Source: Nocardioides mangrovicus
GTDB taxonomy: Bacteria; Actinomycetota; Actinomycetes; Propionibacteriales; Nocardioidaceae
Length of the DNA: 64,000 bases
Assembly: GCF_003674065.1 (NCBI RefSeq)
Contig: NZ_RDBE01000001.1
Location: 15,111 to 79,110, forward strand
Reading direction: 5' to 3'
Below the pieces are notes generated by a model. That model was not told where the DNA came from. It did not search any database and saw nothing but the letters and a program-made list of their open reading frames with translations. Below are positions 16,543-24,854 of the stretch, one piece after another (position 1 is the stretch's first letter; every line of letters starts with the position of its first letter). A program made the translations under genes and the position numbers.

Positions 16543-17111
16543 CCAGCCGCCACGACCCGGACCCAGACCGCCGCGAGGACGACGGCGACCCGGAGAGCGG
16601 GCCCGGGCGGCGACCCGAGCCGTCGCCGGGCAACGTCCGGCCCACGGCGCCCGGTCCGCTGGTCGGGCTGGGGGCTCTGGCGGCGGTCGTCGGTTGGTCG
16701 GTCCGGCCGCTGTGCGTCCGCTTCGACCTGGCCGAGCCGGTCATCTCGGTGTGGAGCGTGGTGGTGATCTGGCTGCTGGCGGTGGCCGTCGGCTGGGTGG
16801 CGCTGCGCACGTGGCGCACCCTGCAACGGTCTCGGGGGCGACGGCCCGACCAGCAGGGACTGCAGGGTCAGCAGCTGGAGGCCTACCAGGCGGTCAACCG
16901 GCTGGTGCTGGGCAAGGCGGCGGCGCTGGCCGGGGCGGTGGTGCTCGGCGGCTACGCCGGCTTCGCGATCGGCCATCTCGGCATCGAGCCGACCCAGCTC
17001 TCGGGCCAGCGGCTGCTGCGCAGCAGCATCGCTGCCGTCGGGGGACTGGTGTTACTGGTGATGGGATTGTTGCTGGAGAGAGCGTGTCGTGTCCGTTCTG
17101 ACCCGCCCTGA
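16539..17111 (+). CDS. DUF3180 family membrane protein
   Basis: Integral membrane protein of unknown function that follows folK in many actinobacteria. Four hydrophobic segments are visible: LVGLGALAAVVGWSV, VISVWSVVVIWLLAVAVGWV, AAALAGAVVLGGYAGFAIG and IAAVGGLVLLVMGLLL. The family start region reads NVRPTAPGPLVGLGALAAVVGW. No ATG or GTG lies in frame before the first membrane segment. The likeliest start is CTG 16539, overlapping the folK stop codon (CTGA), which would couple its translation; a non-conserved hydrophilic N-terminus of ~30 residues then results. The start is uncertain. Confidence 0.7.
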   Translation: MTSRHDPDPDRREDDGDPESGPGRRPEPSPGNVRPTAPGPLVGLGALAAVVGWSVRPLCVRFDLAEPVISVWSVVVIWLLAVAVGWVALRTWRTLQRSRGRRPDQQGLQGQQLEAYQAVNRLVLGKAAALAGAVVLGGYAGFAIGHLGIEPTQLSGQRLLRSSIAAVGGLVLLVMGLLLERACRVRSDPP

Positions 17112-17123
17112 TCGGTCAGGATC

Positions 17124-17837
17124 ATGGACATGGGTATCCCCGCCGCCCGCCGCCAGGCGCGCAGTGCGCGGATCACCGCTGCGGTCGGCCTGCTGGCGGT
17201 GGCCAGCATCGCGCTGGGTGCCTCGCTGGCCACCGGCGAGCAGTTCCTGGTCGGCGCCGCCGGTGTCTTCGCGCTGGCGATGGGCTGGACCGCGCTGCGC
17301 CTGGCGTGGACCGGCCTGGTGCAGGACCGCTACAGCCACGCCGTCGACCGCACCGAGCTGGCCCAGGCCTACCGCGAGCTGTTCGCCGCGCGCGCGGTCG
17401 AGCACGCAGGCTTCGTGGCCAGCCTCGCCGAGCGGCTGGCCCACCGTGACCGGATGATCGAGGAGCTGGAGGGTGCGATGGCCGGCGTCGAGATGCGCGC
17501 CGTCGAGGCCGAGGCGTCGGCGCTGACCTACCGTCACCGGCTCGGCGACGCCATCGACCAGATCGGGGCGATGGAGAGCCTGATCTCCCGCAACCTGCGC
17601 GAGCAGGGCCTGCGTCAGCAGGCCGCCGCCGCTCAGGCGCAGTCGGGAGAACAGCAGGAGCAGGGCGCCGCTGCGGCGCCGACCCCGCTGCGTCACGCGG
17701 TCGTGCCGGAGTGGGCCGACCTGGAGACCGACCCGGTCACCGCACTGATGGCCTGGGAGGAGCACGCGGCCGACGTCGCGCAGACGACCGGTCGCCACGC
17801 CGACTGGGGCGAGGACTCTCGGGCCGAGAACGCCTAA
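17124..17837 (+). CDS. Membrane protein with long coiled coil, unknown function
   Basis: Not recognised. The protein has 237 aa. Two adjacent hydrophobic segments near the N-terminus (ITAAVGLLAVASIALGASLA and FLVGAAGVFALAMGWTALRLA) are followed by a long Ala/Glu/Arg-rich helical region (residues ~75-170) with heptad-like spacing. A Gln/Ala-rich linker comes next, then an acidic Trp-containing tail (VPEWADLETDPVTALMAWEEHA). The topology suggests a small membrane anchor with a cytoplasmic coiled coil. It stands at the border between the folate genes and the surface-polymer locus, so it could belong to either or neither. Confidence 0.6.
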   Translation: MDMGIPAARRQARSARITAAVGLLAVASIALGASLATGEQFLVGAAGVFALAMGWTALRLAWTGLVQDRYSHAVDRTELAQAYRELFAARAVEHAGFVASLAERLAHRDRMIEELEGAMAGVEMRAVEAEASALTYRHRLGDAIDQIGAMESLISRNLREQGLRQQAAAAQAQSGEQQEQGAAAAPTPLRHAVVPEWADLETDPVTALMAWEEHAADVAQTTGRHADWGEDSRAENA

Positions 17838-17840
17838 TCT
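17835..17840 (+). promoter_or_regulatory. -10 box for a leaderless transcript
   Basis: TAATCT, within the last codon and stop of the preceding gene, ends six nt before GTG 17847. There is no Shine-Dalgarno sequence. Confidence 0.45.
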
Positions 17841-17846
17841 GCGGGG

Positions 17847-20800
17847 GTGTCCTCGTTCCTGGGGCGCGTCGGTCGGCTGCTGCGACCTTCCTCACCCGGT
17901 TCGCCGCGGGTGGGCGTGGTCCTCAGCTGTGCGTTCGCCGACGCGCCACTGCTCGACCCCGCCCTGACGGCTCTGCTCGCGCGTGCCGCCGAGGACGAGC
18001 TCCACGTCGAGGTCGTGGTGGCCCCGTGGGGGCCGGGCAATCCCGATGCGCTGGCCGCGAGCGTCGCCGCCCGGCAGGCCCGCCACGACGTCCGGCTGGC
18101 CGAGCTGAGCGCCAGCGGCAACACCGCCCGCAACGCCGGTGCCGGACTGGTCGGCAGCGAGTTCCTGCTCTTCCTCGACCCGCGTGACCGGTTGCGGCCC
18201 CACGCCCTGGCCCGGCTGACCGGCTGCGCCGCCGAGCACGGCTCCCGGGTGGTGCGCGCCGCGGGCCGCGGCAACCCGTTTCACCCCGCGCGTTACCTGT
18301 TCGCGACCGACCACTGGCGCGACTCCGCGCTGTCGTTCGACCCCACCCACGGCGACCTGCCCGACGCCACCTGCGCCCGGGCTCTCATCGCCCGCCCCGA
18401 CCGCATCGACGACGAGGTCGTCGACCGGCTGCGTCACGAGGACGACCCGCTGGCCGGCGAGCGTCGTGCGTCCTGGCCCGAGCAGCTGGACGGCTGGCTG
18501 CGGATGGTGCCGCTGGTGCGCCAGACCGTCACGGGTCCGGTGAAGGCGGCCTGGATCCGCGACCTGCTGACGACCGCGCTGCCCGACCTGCTGGGTCAGG
18601 TGCACCGGCTGGACTACCAGCGGCTGCCGGAGCTGGCCGACACCGTCGGCGCGGTGGTGGCGGCGCTGCCGCCCAACGACCTGGCGCGGGTGCCGGTGCA
18701 GGTGCGGGCCGCGGCCTGGTTGGCCGGTCAGGCGCACTGGGCCGAGCTGGCCGAGCTCCTGGCCGATGACCTCGACGGCCAGTTCCCGACGCGGGTGGAC
18801 CAGACCCGCATCCACGCCGAGCTGCCGGGCGTCGACCCCCAGGCACTGCACGTGCCCGACCCGGTGCTCGAGGTGGGCCTGGAGGAGAGCCCGCTGCGGG
18901 CCTCCGTACGACGGGTCCGCTGGCTCACCGGCGACGACGGCGACGTGTCCGGCGGCCCCGTGCTGGCTGTCGACGTGCTCGCGCACGTGCGTCACCTCTC
19001 GCTGGCGTCGCCGGTGGTCCAGGCGAGGTGGGTGGGCGGCCAGCGGGCGGTCGCCGCGGTGGTCCGCCGGCGTCCGGACCCCTACGCCGAGCCGGTCGCC
19101 GCCCAGCGCCACCAGGACAGCGCCGAGGCGGCGGTCACGGTGCTGGTCACCCTGGCCGGACTGCCCGAGGGCACCTGGCGGCTCGAGCTCGCCGTCAGCC
19201 AGGGCCAGGTGGTGCGCACCACCCGCCCCCGCCACCGCGACCTCGGCGGTTCGGCCGGTGCGCTCGTGCCGGCGCCCGACGGAACCGCCCAGCCGTTCTG
19301 GGACAACGAGGGCCTCGGTGTCGTGGTGGGCCGCGACCAGCCCTTCGAGCGCGCTCCGGGCGTGGGGCTGCGGGTGCTGCGAGCGCGGCGCGAGGACGAG
19401 TTCGTGGCCTTCGATCTCTCCGGGCCGGTGCGGGGCACGCCCGTGCTCGACTCCGGTGAGGCCGTCGTGACCGGTCACGTCGACGGCGACATCGTGCGGT
19501 TCCGGCTGCGCAGCGACCGCTTCGGCGTCGGCGACCTCCCCGCCCCGCCGGGCGGCTACCGGCTGCTGCTGGAGGGTCGCCCGGTGCGCTGGCACGAGAC
19601 CGCGCTCGGCCCGCTCGGCTGGGACACGGTCACCGCCGAGCATCGCGTGGGGCTGCGCCGGAGCCCCCAGGACACGGTGGTGGTCGTCCTCGGCCCGCCG
19701 CTGCGCGACGACGAGCTGGGGCTGCGGCACCAGCAGCTGCTGCGCGAGTCCTACGACGTCCGCGCGCCTTTGGAACCGCACGTGCTGCTGGAGTCCGAGC
19801 GCGGCGGGCGCTGCGCCGGCAACCCGCTCGGCCTCGACCGCGAGCTCGCGCGCTCGCGACCGGAGATCTCGCGGGTCTGGGTGGTGGCCGACCACTCCGT
19901 GCCGGTGCCGCCGGGCGCCGACGTGGTGCTGCGCCACAGCCGGGAGTGGTTCGAGGCGCTGGCCACCTCGCGCTGGCTGGTCACCGACGGGCCGCTGCCC
20001 GACGTCTTCGAGCGACGCGACGGTCAGTACGTGCTGCAGACGCTGCCCGGCCACCCGACCCGCGAGCTGGGGGAGCCGGCGTGGGCCCAGCAGCACCTCG
20101 CCCCGGCCCGGGTCTCGCGGCTGGTAGCGCGGACCGCGGGCCAGTGGTCGGCGTTGCTCTCACCCGGCCCAGAGCTCGACGAGGCGCTGCGCGAGGCCTA
20201 CGACTGGGACGGCCCGCTGCTGACCACCGGGATGCCGCGCGGTGACCTGCTGCTGGGCGCCGACGCCGCCGAGCGGCGCGCGCGGACGCGTAGCGCTCTC
20301 GGGCTCGAGGACGGCCAGTCGGTGGTGCTCCACGCGCCCGACCCGGGAGCGCGGCCGCCGCGGAGCAACCGGATGCGTGCGCTGCTCGACGTCCACGAGC
20401 TGTGCGAGGGCCTGGGCGAGGAGTGGACGGTGCTGCACCTCGGCGACCGGTCGCTGCGCCGCTCGACCGCCGACGGCGCCCGGCTGGTCGACGTCACCGG
20501 CCACCCGCGTCCCGACGACCTCGTGCTCGCCTGCGACGCCTTGGTCACCGACTACTCCGTGCTGCGCTTCGACGCCGCCCTGGTGGGCCGGCCGATGGTC
20601 TTCTGCGTGCCCGACCCGGCCGTCGTGCGCGGCGACGTGCGCGGCTTCGTCGTGCCCTACCTGGCCACTGCTCCCGGCCCGGTGGTCGGCGACGTCGCCG
20701 CGGTGGTGGAGCGGCTGCGCGACCTGGACGCCCTCGAGCGCCACCACGGTGCCGCCATGGCCCGGTTCAACGCCGCCTACCAGCCCTTCGCCGACGGCCA

Positions 20801-20861
20801 CAGCGCCGCCCGGGTGATCGAGGCCGTCTTCGGGCCGAGGTTCGGGCTCGCCGCCGTCTAG
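17847..20861 (+). CDS. TagF-like polyol-phosphotransferase homologue with lost catalytic histidines
   Basis: Protein of 1004 aa from GTG 17847. The N-terminal ~130 residues resemble a GT2 glycosyltransferase, but the DxD region reads FLDPRD. A middle region of Ig/beta-type character (~280-620) follows. The C-terminal third is a TagF-like CDP-glycerol/ribitol phosphotransferase domain (HSREWFEALATSRWLVTD, VTDYSVLRFDAALVGRPMVF). The two catalytic histidines of TagF, conserved in the three other homologues here, are replaced: YHG is LP734G and RGH is LGD867. Both halves therefore look catalytically impaired, although the frame is intact over 3 kb. It may be a scaffold, a regulatory partner or a decaying duplicate of the next gene. 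Confidence 0.8.
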   Translation: MSSFLGRVGRLLRPSSPGSPRVGVVLSCAFADAPLLDPALTALLARAAEDELHVEVVVAPWGPGNPDALAASVAARQARHDVRLAELSASGNTARNAGAGLVGSEFLLFLDPRDRLRPHALARLTGCAAEHGSRVVRAAGRGNPFHPARYLFATDHWRDSALSFDPTHGDLPDATCARALIARPDRIDDEVVDRLRHEDDPLAGERRASWPEQLDGWLRMVPLVRQTVTGPVKAAWIRDLLTTALPDLLGQVHRLDYQRLPELADTVGAVVAALPPNDLARVPVQVRAAAWLAGQAHWAELAELLADDLDGQFPTRVDQTRIHAELPGVDPQALHVPDPVLEVGLEESPLRASVRRVRWLTGDDGDVSGGPVLAVDVLAHVRHLSLASPVVQARWVGGQRAVAAVVRRRPDPYAEPVAAQRHQDSAEAAVTVLVTLAGLPEGTWRLELAVSQGQVVRTTRPRHRDLGGSAGALVPAPDGTAQPFWDNEGLGVVVGRDQPFERAPGVGLRVLRARREDEFVAFDLSGPVRGTPVLDSGEAVVTGHVDGDIVRFRLRSDRFGVGDLPAPPGGYRLLLEGRPVRWHETALGPLGWDTVTAEHRVGLRRSPQDTVVVVLGPPLRDDELGLRHQQLLRESYDVRAPLEPHVLLESERGGRCAGNPLGLDRELARSRPEISRVWVVADHSVPVPPGADVVLRHSREWFEALATSRWLVTDGPLPDVFERRDGQYVLQTLPGHPTRELGEPAWAQQHLAPARVSRLVARTAGQWSALLSPGPELDEALREAYDWDGPLLTTGMPRGDLLLGADAAERRARTRSALGLEDGQSVVLHAPDPGARPPRSNRMRALLDVHELCEGLGEEWTVLHLGDRSLRRSTADGARLVDVTGHPRPDDLVLACDALVTDYSVLRFDAALVGRPMVFCVPDPAVVRGDVRGFVVPYLATAPGPVVGDVAAVVERLRDLDALERHHGAAMARFNAAYQPFADGHSAARVIEAVFGPRFGLAAV

Positions 20862-20866
20862 GCCGC

Positions 20867-20906
20867 GGTGAGGGGTTCACCACGGCACCGTGGTGAACCC
20901 CTCACC
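20867..20906. repeat. Perfect 40-bp palindrome, variant of the dispersed family
   Basis: The 19-nt arms are GGTGAGGGGTTCACCACGG and its exact complement around a CA centre. The inner 30 bp keep GGGGTT...GGCACC...AACCCC as in the other copies, but with CACCAC/GTGGTG in place of TTGCCG/CGGCAA. It lies between two TagF-like genes and is a plausible terminator. Confidence 0.85.
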
Positions 20907-20908
20907 GA

Positions 20909-20928
20909 CCCACCGGAGCTCCGGTGGG
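20909..20928. repeat. Second palindrome, adjacent
   Basis: Perfect 20-bp palindrome CCCACCGGAG/CTCCGGTGGG, two nt after the previous one. An in-frame GTG inside it (20924) is not used as the gene start here because a -10 box and a better-placed GTG follow. Confidence 0.7.
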
Positions 20929-20956
20929 GAAGCACGGGTCCAGGTGGGGGAGTGGA

Positions 20957-20962
20957 TACCGT
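20957..20962 (+). promoter_or_regulatory. -10 box for a leaderless transcript
   Basis: TACCGT ends six nt before GTG 20969. This placement, together with the start VSRSLLRRSLGR resembling the upstream paralogue's start, supports 20969 as the start. Confidence 0.45.
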
Positions 20963-20968
20963 CGCCCC

Positions 20969-23692
20969 GTGTCACGCTCACTGCTGCGCCGTTCGCTGGG
21001 TCGCGCCGTCGCCCGGGTACGCCGGCCGCGGGTGGGCGTCGTCGCGCTGTTGAGCGGGGAGCCGGCGGCCGGACGCCGGCTGCTCGAGGCCGTCGCCGCG
21101 CAACGCGACGTCGACGTCGAGCTGGTGACGATCGGGTCGCCCGGCGAGCGTCGCGAGGCTGTGGCCGGGCTGCGCAGCAAGGCCGTCGTCGTGCTCACCG
21201 ACGACGTCACCCTGGGCCCCGACGCGCTGCGCCTGCTGGCTGCGGCCGGTCCCACCGCCGTCGTGCGGATGGCGCCCTACGCCCCGCCGCTCCTGGCGCG
21301 CATGCTGGTCGACCGCGAGGCGCTGCTGGCGGCACTGCGCGACGACGACGACCGCGACGGCGTCCTCACCGCCCTGCGGCTGCTGCGTGCCGAGCACCGC
21401 GAGGTGCACGCCGCGCTGAGCATCGTGCCGCGAGGGGGTGAGCGGGCGCTCTGGCTCGGCGACCCGTGGGCCGACCTCGACGAGCGGCTGCGGGTCCACG
21501 CCGAAGGGCGCGAGCTGGCCGTCGATCCGGCCGCCTTCGACCGAGGCTGGCTCTGGCGCGACGCGTTCGACCTGGTCGAGACCGGCGAGAGGGCCGGCGT
21601 CGACCAGTGGGAGCGGTTCGTCGCGGCACTCGAAGGGCTGGAACTCTCGGGGCTGCCGGTGGAGCGCAGGGCCGCGCTGTGGGTCGCCGCCAACCTCTCG
21701 CGGGAGGAGACGACGCGCTTCGTCTCCTCGCGACGGTTCGCCAAGGGCTTCGCCACCCGCGTGGTCGACGGGCGGGTCGTGGCCGAGCTGCCGCCGCTGC
21801 CGGCCGAGCACGCGGTCCTGACCGAGGACGATGCACGGCTGGCGGCCCTGATCACCCGGGCTCGACGGGTCGGCGACGACGTGCGCCTCGAGCTCTTCGC
21901 CGGCATCCGCCACGTCGAGCAGTCCGACCCGAGCGAGGTCAGCGCCACCCTGCTGCTCGGCGACGCGACGTTCCCGGCCGAGGTCGGAACCGACCCCGGC
22001 GTCAGCCGGTGGCTGGGCGATCGCGAGCAGGGCCACGACGCCGGTCGTCTCGTGGCCACCGTGCCGGCGACCGACGACCCGCTTCGGCTGCGGGTGCGTG
22101 TGGGCGACGTCGTGCGCGAGGGAGCGGTCGGTGCCGTCGACGAGCTCGGCTCGGCCAGCCGGCTCGAGGGTCGTCCCGACGGCGTCGTGATGAGCCGGTG
22201 GGCCGAGACCACCGGCCCGGTGACCGATGTCCGGGTCGAGGCCGGCTCGGTCGTCGTCACCGGCGTCTCCGGTGGCCTGACCCTGGCGTCCGACGACGTC
22301 AGCCTGCCCGGCGACGAGGAGGAGCCAGGGACCTGGCGGTTCCGGCTGGCCGCCGACCGCTGGGGCCTGGGAGAGCGGCCCGCGCCGTCGGGCCGCTACG
22401 AGCTGCGTGTGGACGGCGAGCCGGTGGCACCGTCGTCGGCCCTGCTCGACCGGCTCCCCGAGGAGACCCAGACCCCGCAGGCCCGGATCACGGTGCGGGT
22501 GCGCGGCGGGCACGTGGTGGTCCGGCTCGACCCGCCGTTGAGCGACGACGAGGCCGGGCCGCGGCGGCAGGCGCTGCTGCAACGGGCGTACGCGCAGGTC
22601 ACCGAGCCGCTCGACCCGGGTCTCGTCTACGTCCAGAGCTTCACCGGCCAGGCCGCGAACGACCACCCGCTGGCGATCCAGCAGGAGCTGGCGCGGCGCC
22701 GACCGGATCTCGACGTCCGCTGGCTCGTGGCCGACTCCCACCCCGCCGCGCCGCCGGGCTCGTGCGCGGTGCAGCACCGCAGCCGCGAGTGGTACGACGT
22801 GCTGGCGCGGGCGGGTCACATCGTCACCAACATCGACCTCGAGCGGTGGTTCCGGCGCCGCGAGGGCCAGCAGGTGCTGCAGACCTACCACGGCTACCCC
22901 AGCAAGCGGATGGGCCTGGACCAGTGGCGAGCACGCGGCTTCCCGCCGTCACGGATCGCCCAGGACCTGGCCCGCTCCAGCGGCACCTGGACCGCGCTGC
23001 TCACCCCGCAGCCCGATGCCGACCGCTACTACCGCGAGCAGTACGCCTACGACGGCACGATCCTGAACCTCGGCTACCCGCGCGACGACGTGCTCGTCGG
23101 CCCCGACGCCGAGCGGATCCGGGCGCAGGTGCGCACGCGGCTGGGCGTCGGCGAGCGACGGGCGCTGCTCTACGCCCCCACCTGGCGCGACGACCTGGCC
23201 ACCGACTTCCGCCGCGCCGAGGCCGAGCACCACCTCGAGCTGCAGACGCTCCTGGACGGCCTGGGCGAGGAGTGGGTGGTGCTCTTCCGCGGTCACCGCT
23301 TCCACGGCGTCGGCCAGGGCACCGACCGCGTGCTCGAGCTGACCGCCTACCCCGACGTCAACGACCTGATCCTGGCCGCCGACGCCGCCGTGCTCGACTA
23401 CTCCTCGCTGCGCTTCGACTTCGCGCTCACCGGCCGGCCCGCGGTGTACCTGGTGCCCGACCTCGCCCGCTACACCGGCACTGTCCGCGGCTTCCTGCAG
23501 GACTACCCGACCACGGCGCCGGGCCCGCTGGTCTCCTCCACCGCCGAGGTCGTCACGCAGCTGCGCGACTACGACCACCTGGTCGCCTCGACCCGCGACC
23601 GGATCGACTCCTTCAACCAGCGCTTCAACTCCCTGGTCGACGGCCACGCCGCCGAGCGGGTGGTGGCGGCGTTCTTCGCGGCGCTGCTGTAG
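20969..23692 (+). CDS. TagF-like CDP-glycerol/ribitol phosphotransferase
   Basis: Probable membrane-associated polymerase or primase that adds glycerol- or ribitol-phosphate units to a wall polymer, 907 aa. The N-terminal ~110 residues are a degenerate GT2-like fold (VGVVALLSGEPAAGRRLLEAVAAQ...VVVLTDD). A beta-rich middle region follows. The C-terminal Glyphos_transf domain has both catalytic histidines, QTYH641GYPSKRMG and LFRGH776RFHG, plus AAVLDYSSLRFDFALTGRPAVYLVPD for CDP-polyol binding. It is a paralogue of the upstream gene, which lost these histidines. Glycerol versus ribitol cannot be told from sequence; the nearby CDP-ribitol-type synthase favours ribitol. Confidence 0.85.
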   Translation: MSRSLLRRSLGRAVARVRRPRVGVVALLSGEPAAGRRLLEAVAAQRDVDVELVTIGSPGERREAVAGLRSKAVVVLTDDVTLGPDALRLLAAAGPTAVVRMAPYAPPLLARMLVDREALLAALRDDDDRDGVLTALRLLRAEHREVHAALSIVPRGGERALWLGDPWADLDERLRVHAEGRELAVDPAAFDRGWLWRDAFDLVETGERAGVDQWERFVAALEGLELSGLPVERRAALWVAANLSREETTRFVSSRRFAKGFATRVVDGRVVAELPPLPAEHAVLTEDDARLAALITRARRVGDDVRLELFAGIRHVEQSDPSEVSATLLLGDATFPAEVGTDPGVSRWLGDREQGHDAGRLVATVPATDDPLRLRVRVGDVVREGAVGAVDELGSASRLEGRPDGVVMSRWAETTGPVTDVRVEAGSVVVTGVSGGLTLASDDVSLPGDEEEPGTWRFRLAADRWGLGERPAPSGRYELRVDGEPVAPSSALLDRLPEETQTPQARITVRVRGGHVVVRLDPPLSDDEAGPRRQALLQRAYAQVTEPLDPGLVYVQSFTGQAANDHPLAIQQELARRRPDLDVRWLVADSHPAAPPGSCAVQHRSREWYDVLARAGHIVTNIDLERWFRRREGQQVLQTYHGYPSKRMGLDQWRARGFPPSRIAQDLARSSGTWTALLTPQPDADRYYREQYAYDGTILNLGYPRDDVLVGPDAERIRAQVRTRLGVGERRALLYAPTWRDDLATDFRRAEAEHHLELQTLLDGLGEEWVVLFRGHRFHGVGQGTDRVLELTAYPDVNDLILAADAAVLDYSSLRFDFALTGRPAVYLVPDLARYTGTVRGFLQDYPTTAPGPLVSSTAEVVTQLRDYDHLVASTRDRIDSFNQRFNSLVDGHAAERVVAAFFAALL

Positions 23693-23699
23693 CCGTGCG

Positions 23700-24854
23700 T
23701 CAGAGCGGCAGGCGGCGCCGCGCCCGCCGGGCGAGCTCGCGGGCCAGGGAACCTGCCGAGGCAGTCGCCAGCGGGTCGGCGGCCCGGGCTGCGCGCCGCC
23801 GCTCGCGGATCTTCCGCTTGGTCAGGCCCTGGCCGCCGACGACGAGACCCTCGACGACCGAGCCGAGGAGCTCGAGGGAGACCTCGGCGATCGGCGGTTG
23901 CGAGCTCACCGGCTCCAGCAGCCCGCGGGTGCGCAGCCGCTCGGGGTCGCCGACGAGGTGCGCACCGCTGCCGGTCAGCGCGGCGACCTGCTCGTCGGCT
24001 AGCGCGTCCACCCGCGCGGCCTGGTCGGCGGTGTAGCCGACCATCCGGGCGGCGTCGGGGGGCAGCGGCGCGTTCTTCAGCGACTCGGCGACCCCGGCCT
24101 GCACGAGGCGCCAGTACTGCTCGGGGCTCCAGCCCTGCTCGGCGAAGACGTGGTTGACCCGCCGAATCGCCTCGGCCTCGGCGTAGGTCAGCGAGCGGTT
24201 CTGCCCCGACGTCGGCGCGGCCAGCACCCCGGCCGGCACACCGAGCAGCTCCTCGAAGGAGCGCGGCAGCAGCCCCGGGTCGTCCTCGTCGGCCACGACG
24301 ACGGTGATCTGCTCCACCGGGATCTGCGCCGACCAGCGCTCGACGACCTCGCCCACCAGCTGGGGCCGCCACATCATCCGCCACTCGAAGTCGGCGCGGT
24401 CGGGCTCGCCCAGCATCAGGTCCAGGAACTGCGGGTAGCTCCACAGCAGCCGCGACTTCACCCGCTCCTGCCAGTGCGAGGGCAGCAGCCGGTCGAGGCG
24501 CCGCGCGACGTAGACCAGCCGCACGTTCTCCCCGCCGCCCAGGCCGGCGACGATGCGCTCCACTGCCGCCTCGTCGGACATGGCCAGGGCCTCGCTCGAC
24601 AGGCAGGTCAGCCGCAGGGTGTGGGAGCCGATGTCGTCCAGCAGCTCGTGCCAGGCCGCGATGTCGGGCGCGGGTCGCCCGACTGCGGAGCCGGTGCCCA
24701 TCACCGCCCAGCTGGCCTGGGTGCGCATCCGGTACCACGGGCCGGGGTAGTAGACGCCGTGCTCGGCCAATGCCTCGCGCGAGGCGTCCATCGAGCGCTG
24801 GATGGCCGTCGAGCCGGTCTTCTGGGGACCGATGTGGAGCAGGACGGGGCTCAT
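23700..24854 (-). CDS. P-loop sulfotransferase-like protein
   Basis: Protein of 384 aa resembling bacterial carbohydrate sulfotransferases. The N-terminal P-loop-like 5'-phosphosulfate motif is HIGPQKTGSTAIQ (residues ~7-19). VRLVYVARRLDRLLPSHWQERVK is the expected 3'-phosphate segment with its Arg/Ser pair. Sulfotransferases move sulfate from PAPS to a hydroxyl; acceptor identity is inferred from the locus (wall polymer). The C-terminal ~45 residues are strongly basic (TKRKIRERRRAARA...LARRARRRLPL) and could bind membrane or polyanion. The ATG at 24854 overlaps the stop of its tandem paralogue. It converges with the TagF-like gene eight nt away. Confidence 0.72.
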   Translation of the reverse strand: MSPVLLHIGPQKTGSTAIQRSMDASREALAEHGVYYPGPWYRMRTQASWAVMGTGSAVGRPAPDIAAWHELLDDIGSHTLRLTCLSSEALAMSDEAAVERIVAGLGGGENVRLVYVARRLDRLLPSHWQERVKSRLLWSYPQFLDLMLGEPDRADFEWRMMWRPQLVGEVVERWSAQIPVEQITVVVADEDDPGLLPRSFEELLGVPAGVLAAPTSGQNRSLTYAEAEAIRRVNHVFAEQGWSPEQYWRLVQAGVAESLKNAPLPPDAARMVGYTADQAARVDALADEQVAALTGSGAHLVGDPERLRTRGLLEPVSSQPPIAEVSLELLGSVVEGLVVGGQGLTKRKIRERRRAARAADPLATASAGSLARELARRARRRLPL

